Shown here piece by piece: positions 1-8,607 of a stretch of DNA of 64,000 nt. The translations under genes and the position numbers were made by a program. Positions within the stretch are counted from its first letter, which is position 1. Every line of letters begins with the position of its first letter. Source of the DNA: Pseudomonas sp. MYb185 (GTDB taxonomy: Bacteria; Pseudomonadota; Gammaproteobacteria; Pseudomonadales; Pseudomonadaceae); the NCBI RefSeq assembly GCF_002979975.1, contig NZ_PCQD01000007.1, positions 124,001 to 188,000 of the forward strand. Reading direction: 5' to 3'. The notes under the pieces were generated by a model, which had not been told where the DNA came from, ran no database searches, and saw only the letters and a program-made list of their open reading frames with translations.

Positions 1-1
1 G

Positions 2-1753
2 TCGGTGCTGCTGTTCAATACCAACGACCAGACCGACGAGCGCGCCGATGCGCGGTCGGTCATCGAGGGCTACGTGGTACCCAGTACCTACGCTACCTTC
101 GAGCTGCTGGGTGATCAGTTCGCTGGCCAGCGGGCCATTACCGGCATCCAGCGCCTGGAGGCGCGCATGCCGGAGATCGGCGAGGTGTACCAGTTGCTCA
201 ACGGCAGCGTGAGCCAGTACGTGCGCATTCAGGATGTCGAGGCCACCGAGGAGGAGTTCATCAAGGACTACGGCAACGGCAATTTCCTGAACTTCACCCG
301 GCGCCGCTTGAGCCTGATCATCAGCAGCCCGCTGACCACTCGTTACCCGGGTGGCCAGCCAGAGCCGGCAGGCACATCGGCTACCAACCTGTCGGGGCAG
401 GCCAAGTCACAGGTCCTGTCTACCCAGGTGGCGGACTCGGCGCGCTACTACGGCATCAGCCCGCTGGCCCAGCCGGCCACGGCGGGGGACATGAGCCTGT
501 CGGTGGCCTCGGTGTACTCCCAGCTGGTCCCCAGTGCCATGCGCGAGAGCGCGCTGACCAACCAGAACGGCGGCGCTCGCAGCCGCTACATGGTCGCCAG
601 TGCCAACAGCAACCGCAGCCTGACGCTGAGTTTCACCCAGGTTACCAGCGGCCATAGCCGGGCCTTTCTGACCACCGGGGCGCTGCCGTCATCGGTTGAG
701 CTGAGCATCAGCAGCGGTGTATATGCCGATAACGGCCAGGGCGAGCTGACGCACCGCAGTGGCTCCAGCAGCTTCAGCCGGATCACCATCGACTATGAGA
801 CCGGGGAGATCAACGCCTACCGCGCTTCGACCTTCACCGGCAACGCCAGCGTCAGCTACCGCCCAGCGGCGGCCGCGACCGGGCAGGCGATCACCGGCGA
901 GATCCAGATCGACCTGGGCAGCCGCGGCTTTGCCTACACGCTCAACCTGGCCGATGCCAAGCCGCGCCCCGGTACGTTGGTGGTCAGCTTCATGGCCCTG
1001 GGCAAGTGGTATGAGCTACGCGACCTGGGCAACGGCGAGCTGGCCGGGGAGGGCAGCGGTACCGTGGACTTTGCCAGCGGCGCGGTCAGCATCAGCCTCA
1101 ACGCGCTGCCGGATGTGAATACCAGCCTGATCTACAGCTATATCGGCCAGTGGGACAGCAACCTGCAGGTGCACGCCGGCAGCGGCGATGCGCCGGAAGT
1201 ACGCATCGCCCACCGGCTACCGCATGACGGTATCCAGCCCGGCAGCCTGACGGTGACGGTCACCATGGGCGCTGAGCCGAAAACGCTCACCGACAACGGC
1301 GACGGCACCCTGACCGGCGAGGCAGGTACCGGGCGCATTGTCTACGCCTCCGGCCAGATCACGCTGCTGCTGACCGCCACGCCGGACGCGGGCAGCAATG
1401 TGCAGTTCGGCTATGAACGGGCTGGCCACGATATCGATACGCCGATGACCGCCACGCCGGATACCGGCGGCATCGTCAGCGGGGTGCTGCCCGGTGCGCC
1501 GTTCGAGCCAGGTAGCGTGAATATCCGCTGGCAGTGCCAGCGCCGGCAGACCGCGCCCTCTGCTGTCTACGGCGGCAGTGCCCAGTACACCGGGACCATC
1601 ACCGTCGACCACGAAGCCAACGATGACGGCGCCGGTGGCTGGCAGGGCTATACCGGCAGCATCAACTACGCCACCGGGGCATTCAGCCTGCGGGTGGAGC
1701 AGATCTACGACTGGCGTGAACACACCCTGGTCTACGAGCCCCTGGAGATTTGA
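2..1753 (+). CDS. Phage virion (tail-associated) structural protein with tandem beta repeats, 5' partial
   Basis: The reading frame is open to the left edge, so the N-terminus is probably outside the window; a GTG at 5 is only the first in-frame start visible. The visible 583 residues are rich in Gly, Ser and Thr with no membrane segment. From about residue 230 on, a roughly 90-110 residue unit recurs: a PGSL/PGTL-type strand, a DNGDGTLTGE-like turn, then a strand of the form V-x-[FY]-A-S-G-x-[IV]. The last element falls near residues 260, 353, 443 and 552. The same unit continues in the next gene. Position directly before a LamG fibre gene and a hub-like gene supports a distal tail or baseplate role. 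Specific function is not recognised. Confidence 0.7.
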   Translation, partial: SVLLFNTNDQTDERADARSVIEGYVVPSTYATFELLGDQFAGQRAITGIQRLEARMPEIGEVYQLLNGSVSQYVRIQDVEATEEEFIKDYGNGNFLNFTRRRLSLIISSPLTTRYPGGQPEPAGTSATNLSGQAKSQVLSTQVADSARYYGISPLAQPATAGDMSLSVASVYSQLVPSAMRESALTNQNGGARSRYMVASANSNRSLTLSFTQVTSGHSRAFLTTGALPSSVELSISSGVYADNGQGELTHRSGSSSFSRITIDYETGEINAYRASTFTGNASVSYRPAAAATGQAITGEIQIDLGSRGFAYTLNLADAKPRPGTLVVSFMALGKWYELRDLGNGELAGEGSGTVDFASGAVSISLNALPDVNTSLIYSYIGQWDSNLQVHAGSGDAPEVRIAHRLPHDGIQPGSLTVTVTMGAEPKTLTDNGDGTLTGEAGTGRIVYASGQITLLLTATPDAGSNVQFGYERAGHDIDTPMTATPDTGGIVSGVLPGAPFEPGSVNIRWQCQRRQTAPSAVYGGSAQYTGTITVDHEANDDGAGGWQGYTGSINYATGAFSLRVEQIYDWREHTLVYEPLEI

Positions 1754-1756
1754 TAC

Positions 1757-3343
1757 ATGGCCACATATGGCAGACTGGCACCCAGAACAAGGTCAACCGG
1801 CGGCGGTGGCAGCAACCCGCCCGCCGAGCTGAAACAGGAAATCTTCGGTGGCACGCTGATGGTGCGCGCCCAAGCAGCAGGTACCACCTATGAACCGCAG
1901 ACCGACAGCGTCGGCGCGCCTCCGCTGGAGATCGACCTGCTGCCGCATGTCGCCGACCCGATTGTGCCGGGCAGTCTGATATTCCAGTGGGGCGGCGAAA
2001 CCTACATCGACCGCTCCGGCGTGTTGTTCCGCGCCGTCAGCACCTCGACCAACGCCGGCACCGCCGTCGGTGCAGTGGACTACGCTACCGGCATCGCCAC
2101 TTTGCAGAGCTACCCCGGCGGCCAGGCGGGCGTGGTCAACCGCCTGGCGGCGCTGACCGAGAACGGCGGCTTCAGTACCACCCGGCTGACCTTCCGCACG
2201 CCCGGCGCGCCCCTGCGCCCGGCCAGCCTGCAGGTGACCGTCATCCGGGCCGACAACAGCAGCATCGTCACCGGTACCGCCGACCTGAACGGCAACATCA
2301 CCGGCAGCGGCATCATCCACGGCGAGGTGGATATCCAGAGCGGGATCGTCCGCCTGGTGTTCAGCACCAACCCCGACGACCTCACCGGTGCGTCTGATGT
2401 ACCAGTGATCGCCCTGCTGGTCACCTACAACGCCGTGGTGCAAACCAGCATGCCCATGTCTGCCGATCTGCTGGGCCTGGACCCAGTACGCCTGCCCGCC
2501 GATGGCCGGGTGCCGATCTACCGGGAAGGGGATGTGTTGGTGATTCACCACACCGCTGAGCATGCGGTAGTGCCGGTGGCAGGTCAGACTATCACCTTCG
2601 ACCGCGCCTATCAGGCTGACATTGAAGTGATCGACAGCAATGGCGTGGCCATGAGTTCGGCGCAGTACAACACTGACCGGAAGTTGGGCACCCTGACCTG
2701 GGCCGACCCGGTGCTGCTGGTCGATGCCGAGGACAACATGCTGACCCCACCGCTGACTATCCGTGAGCGAGTGGAGCACATGACGGTCTGCACGGAAGTG
2801 CAGATCACCGGGGCCATCTCCTTTGGCTCACCGCTGCCGTGGGATTTGCCCGCCGACGAGACTCGCGTCAGCAGCGCTGTCACCTGGGGCGACCTGCAGG
2901 CTCGGGTCTATCGCTGGTTCACCCAACAGACCTGGAGCCAGGGCGCGCCCAACTGGAGCGACACGCCTATCGGCAACGCCACCACGGCGCAGTACAACCA
3001 GCTCAACTACCCGATCGAGATCACCAACATGGGGGCGATCGCGGGCAAGTGGGCGTTGGTATTCACCAGTCCTACCAGTTTCAACGTGGTGGAGCAGCAG
3101 TTGGGTGTGATCGCCACCGGCAGCACCAGTACCGACTGCTCACCCATCAACCCCGCGACCAGTGTGCCGTACTTCGTGATCCGCGCAGCAGGCTGGGGTA
3201 CCGGTTGGGCATCGGGCAATGCTGTGCGGTTCAACACCGACGCCTGCCTGGGACCGATGTGGGTGGTACGTACCGTCATCAGCGGTCAGGGCACGGTGGA
3301 TGATGACAAGATGAATTTGCAGATTCGAGGGGATGCAGGCTGA
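1757..3343 (+). CDS. Phage virion structural protein, second repeat-bearing tail protein
   Basis: This 528-residue protein starts 3 bases after the previous stop and its own stop overlaps the next start (TGATG), so it sits in a tightly coupled late operon. It shares the repeat unit of the upstream protein: AVDYATGIATL near residue 105 and EVDIQSGIVRL near residue 190 match the VDFASG/VYASG strands there. The C-terminal third (about 330-528) lacks the repeat and contains ITNMG and two Cys residues around 455 and 494. There is no signal or membrane segment. I infer a distal tail or baseplate component paired with the preceding protein; a precise assignment would need structural comparison. Confidence 0.68.
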   Translation: MATYGRLAPRTRSTGGGGSNPPAELKQEIFGGTLMVRAQAAGTTYEPQTDSVGAPPLEIDLLPHVADPIVPGSLIFQWGGETYIDRSGVLFRAVSTSTNAGTAVGAVDYATGIATLQSYPGGQAGVVNRLAALTENGGFSTTRLTFRTPGAPLRPASLQVTVIRADNSSIVTGTADLNGNITGSGIIHGEVDIQSGIVRLVFSTNPDDLTGASDVPVIALLVTYNAVVQTSMPMSADLLGLDPVRLPADGRVPIYREGDVLVIHHTAEHAVVPVAGQTITFDRAYQADIEVIDSNGVAMSSAQYNTDRKLGTLTWADPVLLVDAEDNMLTPPLTIRERVEHMTVCTEVQITGAISFGSPLPWDLPADETRVSSAVTWGDLQARVYRWFTQQTWSQGAPNWSDTPIGNATTAQYNQLNYPIEITNMGAIAGKWALVFTSPTSFNVVEQQLGVIATGSTSTDCSPINPATSVPYFVIRAAGWGTGWASGNAVRFNTDACLGPMWVVRTVISGQGTVDDDKMNLQIRGDAG

Positions 3344-4467
3344 TGGCTGAAGAAGATCTATGGTTCGGCACGCTCAGCGCCACGGTACGGGTGGAGGACC
3401 TGCCCGCCACGCGGCAGGTGGTCGCAATCGAGCGTCCGGAAGTCGGAGACTGGCGCGTCTGTGGAGCCGGGTCGAGCAATGCGGAGGGAGTGGCGACTAT
3501 ACCCATCACAGGTTTGCCTACCAGCCGCATATACGCTGTAGTGGTGGATGATTGGGGGCGCCCATTTATACCAGAAATGAGCGTCATCCCTGGAGAGATC
3601 GTCAGGCCTACTCACTTCGTTGGATGGATGTATCGGGTAACCCAGGCGGGTGTGCTACCGGCAGAGGAGCCTGCATGGTGGAACTCGATGGCTGGTATAC
3701 CACGCGAGGTTGGTACCGCAATGGTTGAGTCGATCCGTCATTATCAGCCTATAGCCCATGGCCCAGTCAGCGATATCGATTGGGCCGATCGAGAGTTCGA
3801 TCTTTACTGGGACAACGTCGTTCTGCTTTTGCAGCCGCCTTTTGCTGGAAGCGGTGTGATAGACCACAAGGGACGCCATGTGTTTACTACATCAGGCGGA
3901 TTCGGTGTCTCTGAGTCCGATCTGCTTTTCGGCCAGCCTACGCTGCAGATGTCAGGCGGTACATACTTCCAGGCGCCTGATAGTGAGGACTGGGACTTTG
4001 GGGCCGAAGATTTTACTGTTGAGCTTTGGTACAAGCAGACCACGACCCCGAGCAGCTATCAGGGTCTTATTTCGCAGCAGGGAAGTAGTGCCTCGACCCG
4101 CAATGCGTGGAAGATCATTACCAATAACTCCGCATCCGCTTTGGTGGGGCAGGCCAGTACAACAGGGGCCGCCAATACCAACAATGTGAGCGGTCCTCCA
4201 TTTCTTCAGAATGAATGGGTTCATGTCGCCTTTATCAGGTCTGGCCAGTATCTCACTCTGTTCGTTGACGGTGTGGCCGGCTCCAGTAATTTTATCGGGA
4301 GCCAAGCTATTTATAACTCTTCCGAACCTTTACGAATTGGGCGCCAGGCGAGCACGAATATGGTCGGACGTCTTGGACCGATCCGGGTGACAAAAGGCAT
4401 AGCTAGGTACACCGAGAACTTTGTCCCGCCAACCGGGCCTTTCCTCACTGAAGGGCCTCTCCTCTGA
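3343..4467 (+). CDS. LamG-like (concanavalin fold) phage tail fibre / receptor-binding protein
   Basis: The protein has 374 residues. Residues 1-130 form an Ig-like or connector region (TATVRVEDLPATRQVV style). Residues about 200-355 form a LamG/jelly-roll domain: DFTVELWYK, then NEWVHVAFIR, LFVDGV and LRIGRQ, ending with the RVTKGIARYTENF motif that closes phage LamG domains. Such domains bind carbohydrate at the tip of the tail. The start codon overlaps the preceding stop. From about 3600 onward the DNA is visibly more AT-rich than the flanking tail genes, which fits horizontal exchange of the receptor-binding module. Function is inferred from fold and position. Confidence 0.75.
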   Translation: MAEEDLWFGTLSATVRVEDLPATRQVVAIERPEVGDWRVCGAGSSNAEGVATIPITGLPTSRIYAVVVDDWGRPFIPEMSVIPGEIVRPTHFVGWMYRVTQAGVLPAEEPAWWNSMAGIPREVGTAMVESIRHYQPIAHGPVSDIDWADREFDLYWDNVVLLLQPPFAGSGVIDHKGRHVFTTSGGFGVSESDLLFGQPTLQMSGGTYFQAPDSEDWDFGAEDFTVELWYKQTTTPSSYQGLISQQGSSASTRNAWKIITNNSASALVGQASTTGAANTNNVSGPPFLQNEWVHVAFIRSGQYLTLFVDGVAGSSNFIGSQAIYNSSEPLRIGRQASTNMVGRLGPIRVTKGIARYTENFVPPTGPFLTEGPLL

Positions 4468-4481
4468 ATTGGGAAGAAACA

Positions 4482-6356
4482 ATGACCTACCAGCCTGGAC
4501 CAGCCGACTTCCAGCTCGGTAGTGATGCCTACAACCCCCCATCCCCACTCGGCTTCAACTTCGGTAGCACTCCGGCAATCATCCCAGCCCCGCCACCCAG
4601 CCTGATCCGGGGAGTAGGCGCGGCATGGAGCAGGGCGGTTGCAAACAGTACTGCGCCCACCGCTGCTGCCTGGGGCGAGGCTCCGGCCAAGCAGCACGCA
4701 GCAGCCACAGGCTGGGGTACCGGCGCAGCAGCAGACAGCGCCCGCGCTGCAGGCTGGTCCGCAGTCCCGGCCAAGGAGCAGGGCGGGGCCGCTGCATGGC
4801 GGGCTGGCAAAGCAGCTGATGGCGCGGCCAGCAGTCAGTGGGGCGATCTGCCCGCCAAGGACAGCGGCAACCATGTGGGCTGGGACAAGAGCCTGAAACC
4901 CACCGACTGGCAGGTGCACGTCACCTGGAACCCGGCGGTACCCAGCAAAGACCGGATCATCACGCCGCGCTTCCAGCGCAGCAACGAATACGGCACCCGC
5001 ATACCCCAGAGCCAGCCTGCGCCACTGCATCACCCCGGCGGCGCAGTGGCGTTCACGTTCAGGGGTGGACTGTACACACCGCCGGACAACGGCGATGTGT
5101 TTTTCCACTTCTATGTGCAGCCCATTCGCGCCGGCCGCATCGGCCCGGTGGACTCGGCTGGGTCTGCTCGCTGGGGGCTGTCACGGCAACTGGATCGATT
5201 CCGGCGCCTGCCATGGGGTAGGGCGCGTGCCCTCGACCCAGTGCCCACCGGCATCGAATACCCGGACTACGAAGGCCCGATCTCCATCATCGTGCCGCCC
5301 CCGGCCGAGCCGGACATACTGGAGACCTACATGATTGCCAACAGCGTCAGCCTGGTCGTGCTGCCGGACCGCACACCACTGGATGCCACCGCCCTGCGTG
5401 TCAGCCTGGACATAGACAGCTTCGCCTGGACCCTGTCCGCCCAGCTGTTCGGCCGCACCTCGCTGGCCCAGGTGCGGCCCACCGCCAGCGGCCCCAAGGA
5501 AGTTGAGCTGACCATCAACGGCCACCGCTGGGTATTCATCATCGAGCGCTATTCCGGCACCGGCAAACTGGCCGACGAGCGCTACAGCATCACCGGCGTC
5601 AGCCAGACCCAGCTGCTGGCCAAGCCCTACGCCCCGACCCGCAGCCACAGCAACGCGGTACCGATCAATGGCCAGCAGGCCGCAGAACAGGAACTGCTGT
5701 ACACCGACTTCACACTGCACTGGAACAGCCAGACCATCGGCCCGCCCGACTGGACGCTGCCCGAAGGCGCATTCAGCTACGCCGACAAGACAGCAATGGA
5801 GGTCATCGCCGAACTGGCCGAAACCGTCGGCGGCATCGTCCGCCCTGCCCAGGCCAGCCGCGAACTGACCGTTCTACCGCGCTACCGCGAGCCGGTCTGG
5901 CAATGGTCCAGCGCGATCATGGACAAGATCATCTCTACCAACATCGTCAGCGAGTGGGGCAGCGAATGGCAACCGCAACCGGAGTGGAACAGCTGCTACG
6001 TCAGCGGCACCAACCACGGCATCGCCATGCAAGTGCGCCGCGCCGGTACCGCCGGCAATGAACCCGCGCCGGATGTGTACCACGACTGGATCACCGGCGA
6101 GCAAGCGGCACGGGCAAGAGGCATCACCGAACTGTGCAAAGGCGGCAACCAGGAAATCGTCACCCTCAACCTGCCCCTGTTCCCCAAGCAAACCGCCCCT
6201 GGCCTGGTACAGCCCGGCATGCTCTGCGAAGTGCGAGAGATCGACGACACCTGGCGCGGCCTGTGCCTGGCCACGGAAATCAGCGCAGACGGCATCGGAG
6301 CCAGCCGCGTCAAACAAACCCTGCAACTCGAACGCCACCACCGGGAGGGCGCCTGA
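4482..6356 (+). CDS. Phage tail hub / baseplate-type protein with Trp-Ala-rich N-terminal repeats
   Basis: This 624-residue protein has a low-complexity N-terminus. Residues about 45-150 carry a degenerate repeat of about 16 residues built on W-x-x-x-PAK and A-A-x-W (AAAWGEAPAKQ, GWSAVPAKEQ, SQWGDLPAKD). From about residue 290 the chain looks like a tail hub: SVSLVVLPDRTPLDATALRV, a central region with VELTINGHRWVFIIERYSG, and a C-terminal segment ending in PGMLCEVRE and a short EISADG strand, as in baseplate hub proteins that bind the tape measure. The stop overlaps the next start (TGATG). A hub role is inferred from size, order and the C-terminal OB-like strands, not from a catalytic motif. 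Confidence 0.6.
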   Translation: MTYQPGPADFQLGSDAYNPPSPLGFNFGSTPAIIPAPPPSLIRGVGAAWSRAVANSTAPTAAAWGEAPAKQHAAATGWGTGAAADSARAAGWSAVPAKEQGGAAAWRAGKAADGAASSQWGDLPAKDSGNHVGWDKSLKPTDWQVHVTWNPAVPSKDRIITPRFQRSNEYGTRIPQSQPAPLHHPGGAVAFTFRGGLYTPPDNGDVFFHFYVQPIRAGRIGPVDSAGSARWGLSRQLDRFRRLPWGRARALDPVPTGIEYPDYEGPISIIVPPPAEPDILETYMIANSVSLVVLPDRTPLDATALRVSLDIDSFAWTLSAQLFGRTSLAQVRPTASGPKEVELTINGHRWVFIIERYSGTGKLADERYSITGVSQTQLLAKPYAPTRSHSNAVPINGQQAAEQELLYTDFTLHWNSQTIGPPDWTLPEGAFSYADKTAMEVIAELAETVGGIVRPAQASRELTVLPRYREPVWQWSSAIMDKIISTNIVSEWGSEWQPQPEWNSCYVSGTNHGIAMQVRRAGTAGNEPAPDVYHDWITGEQAARARGITELCKGGNQEIVTLNLPLFPKQTAPGLVQPGMLCEVREIDDTWRGLCLATEISADGIGASRVKQTLQLERHHREGA

Positions 6357-6592
6357 TGGCCACAACAAACCCCTGGAAACGCTTCGTCGGCCTACTACCC
6401 GGCGGCGCCCGCACCGTCGGCACCGTGGCCAGCATCAACCTGCAGACGAGCACCAGCACGGTCACCCTGCGCAATGGCTCACAGATGACAGCGAAAGGCA
6501 CCAGTGTGCCGGTGGGGTTGAGGGCGTTTGTGGTGGATGGGCAGATAGCCGGGCCGGCACCAGAGTTGCCGCAATATGAAGTGGAGGTGTGA
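6356..6592 (+). CDS. Small phage tail-associated protein (OB-fold-like), last gene of tail operon
   Basis: The reading frame is open from further upstream, but the ATG at 6356 overlaps the preceding stop (TGATG) and gives a 78-residue protein beginning MATTNPWKRFVGLLPG. That start matches the coupling seen at the other tail junctions. The short beta-rich core (TVASINLQTSTSTVTLRNGSQ) resembles the small OB-type proteins that follow hub genes in siphoviruses. No membrane segment is visible. It is the last structural gene on this strand before an AT-rich promoter-like gap, so it probably ends the morphogenesis operon. Function is not established. Confidence 0.6.
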   Translation: MATTNPWKRFVGLLPGGARTVGTVASINLQTSTSTVTLRNGSQMTAKGTSVPVGLRAFVVDGQIAGPAPELPQYEVEV

Positions 6593-6709
6593 TTGGCATG
6601 GGCTCTGTATCGAATCTGAGGTATATAAAATAATTCAAGGAATAATTTTGTTGTTAAAATAGAGTTTTGACGGTAGCGTATTGCTGATCCCTCTTCAAGG
6701 AGTTATGCA
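6593..6709 (+). promoter_or_regulatory. AT-rich intergenic region, likely promoter of the XRE/ImmA cassette
   Basis: This 117-base gap is much more AT-rich than the tail genes on its left. It holds TATAAAATAAT near 6622 and TTAAAATAG near 6654, either of which could serve as a -10 region. A shine-dalgarno-like CAAGGAG lies just before the ATG at 6710. The composition change suggests the downstream pair has its own promoter and is not expressed only as part of the late transcript. No exact promoter was fixed. Confidence 0.35.
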
Positions 6710-7318
6710 ATGCCGTTCCCAGATCAAGAGCAAGTGCTCAACGTACTCAAACCGCACTTCCCGGCCTTGACCGGCTCCCTACGTAACGCGTGGTCAACTT
6801 GGCTGGGCAGTGAGTTTGTCGGGCGCTGGAATAAAAGATCAAGGGCCAATTTTGTCTGGGAGGAGACACGGCATGCAGCAGTGAAGCAGCTCACAGGTGT
6901 GTCTGGTGTCGCGATTCTTGCTCGCTCTGACACCACTTACTTTGTGGTTGATCAGCAGGTGCTATTCCGCTTCAAAAAAGGGGATCACTTGGGGGTAAGT
7001 GGCAACGTCAAAACGAAGGAATCGCAAGCGTATCATGACCACCTCCAGCCGCCGCTGAACCTACCGGATCTTATGCGGGTTGAGGTGGTCTACCAGCTAA
7101 ATGAGCTTGAAACATCCATTTTGGACATTATTATTGTCGCCCGGCAAGGGGTGGCGGTGCTCTGGAAATTCAGCCTCCTGCACTCCGATGCTCGTGTTAT
7201 TCCGCTGCCTCTTCAAACAGAAGAGAGCGAGGCCCCGACTCCCCAGCGGAAGGCAGTGGTGCGTTCGGCTATTCAGAAAAAAGGCGAAGTTAGGCTAGAC
7301 GATGCGAAACGATCATGA
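6710..7318 (+). CDS. Unrecognised 202-residue partner of an XRE/ImmA-type protein
   Basis: This soluble protein has no signal or membrane segment and no motif that I recognise. It is mixed alpha/beta with an N-terminal helical part (PDQEQVLNVLKPHFPALTG), a central beta region (GVAILARSDTTYFVVD, VLFRFKKGD) and a charged C-terminus. Its stop overlaps the start of the next gene by ATGA, so the two are translationally coupled. Metallopeptidase-type XRE regulators often regulate or destroy a partner encoded next to them, so this could be the toxin, effector or co-repressor of a two-gene module. The base composition is lower in GC than the tail genes, consistent with a moron insertion. Confidence 0.6.
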   Translation: MPFPDQEQVLNVLKPHFPALTGSLRNAWSTWLGSEFVGRWNKRSRANFVWEETRHAAVKQLTGVSGVAILARSDTTYFVVDQQVLFRFKKGDHLGVSGNVKTKESQAYHDHLQPPLNLPDLMRVEVVYQLNELETSILDIIIVARQGVAVLWKFSLLHSDARVIPLPLQTEESEAPTPQRKAVVRSAIQKKGEVRLDDAKRS

Positions 7319-8388
7319 GATTTAACTCCGACCTCCTCCGAGTGGCTCGTCAGGTTCGGGGTTTGAGCCAGACGAAGCTGTCTGTGGACAGTGGGTTGAC
7401 GCAAGGCGCGATCTCCAAGATGGAGAACGGGTTATCTGAGCCCTCGGAAGAGGTGGTGCAGAAACTGGCTGATACCCTGCAGTTTCCACCTTCATATTTT
7501 TATCAGAGCTTTCAGCCGTTTGGGTTGCCGGTCAGCGTGCACCCGATGTTTCGAAAGAAGGCATCTGTACCTGTGAAAGAGTTGGAGCAGCTTGAGGCTG
7601 GCCTGAATCTTAGGCTCTCGCACTATCAAACGTTGCTGCGCTCGGTTGAAATTGACCGTGACCTTGAGCTGCCCAGACTCGATCTGGATGACTACGACAA
7701 TGATCCTGTCGCGATTGCCTCTTTGGTTCGTCGTACCTGGCAAATACCCCGAGGCCCGATCAAGAATCTCGTTCAGTACGTCGAGAGGGCCGGCTGCATT
7801 GTGGTGCACTGCGACTTTGAGGGGGTAGGTGTTTCAGGGGTGACCATCACGCTAAAGGGACTGCCTCCGTTTATTTTTATCAATCGGAATAACCCAGCGG
7901 ATCGGCAACGGTTTACCTTGGCTCATGAGCTTGGGCACCTCGTAATGCACCGCTTGCCTACCCCAGACATGGAGCGGGAGGCGGATCGCTTTGCGGGTGC
8001 ATTATTGTTGCCGCCTGACCAGGTAGCTCCTTATTTCATGGATGGGGTTACCTTGCCCAAGTTGGCTGCTTTGAAGCCAGTTTGGCGTGTTTCTATGGCA
8101 GCGTTGCTGATTGCAGCAAATAATCTTGGCTACTTGACTGCAAATCAAAACCAATGGCTGTGGCGTCAGTTCAGCGCAAAAGGCTACAGAACCAATGAGC
8201 CGCCCGAGTTGAATTTTGAGGTGGAGCAGCCATCAGTGATTCGTGACATTGTCCAGCTCCACCTTGGTGAATATGGATACACAGAACAGGAGTTGGCTTT
8301 TGTTTTGCATGCGGAGCTGTCTGATTTGAGAAGGCTGCATGGGCTTGAATCTGAGCCACCGAAGGTTGGCTTGCGAATCGTCAAGTAA
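7315..8388 (+). CDS. XRE-family HTH regulator fused to ImmA/IrrE-type metallopeptidase
   Basis: Of 357 residues, 5-60 form a Cro/C1-type helix-turn-helix (LLRVARQVRGLSQTKLSVDSGLTQGAISKMENG). About residues 180-270 form an ImmA/IrrE (DUF955) domain with the zinc motif AHELGHLVMH near 203 and a following EREADRFAGALLLP that supplies the third ligand. In the family, such proteins are repressors or antitoxins, or cleave a repressor to release induction. The ATG overlaps the upstream stop (ATGA), so the product is made together with the 202-residue protein. Candidate roles are a type II toxin-antitoxin-like pair, a lysogeny switch or a defence module; the sequence does not decide between them. Confidence 0.8.
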   Translation: MRFNSDLLRVARQVRGLSQTKLSVDSGLTQGAISKMENGLSEPSEEVVQKLADTLQFPPSYFYQSFQPFGLPVSVHPMFRKKASVPVKELEQLEAGLNLRLSHYQTLLRSVEIDRDLELPRLDLDDYDNDPVAIASLVRRTWQIPRGPIKNLVQYVERAGCIVVHCDFEGVGVSGVTITLKGLPPFIFINRNNPADRQRFTLAHELGHLVMHRLPTPDMEREADRFAGALLLPPDQVAPYFMDGVTLPKLAALKPVWRVSMAALLIAANNLGYLTANQNQWLWRQFSAKGYRTNEPPELNFEVEQPSVIRDIVQLHLGEYGYTEQELAFVLHAELSDLRRLHGLESEPPKVGLRIVK

Positions 8389-8568
8389 ACAGCAATCCTT
8401 TAAAGAGGATAGTGCATGATGTAAAAGCCCAGCTCAGCGGGTTTTTTGTATTTCTAGGCCTTACATCTTCTGTTGGCGTGAATGTGTAATTTGATTGCCA
8501 GCGCAAGGTACAAGAGGCAGAAGCCACTCAAGGTCAGAAACTGACAAACCCACACCCTGAACCTCATC

Positions 8569-8592
8569 AACCCGCCCCGGCGGGTTTTTTTA
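8569..8592 (+). terminator. Rho-independent terminator before the lysis genes
   Basis: A perfect 8-bp stem AACCCGCC/GGCGGGTT (8569-8576 and 8579-8586) with a 2-base loop is followed by a run of T. It ends transcripts from the XRE/ImmA pair just 16 bases before the endolysin start. A weaker hairpin with a T run lies at about 8428-8448. Lysis gene expression would therefore need read-through, antitermination or an unseen promoter. Confidence 0.8.
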
Positions 8593-8607
8593 CGCCTGGA
8601 GATTGAT

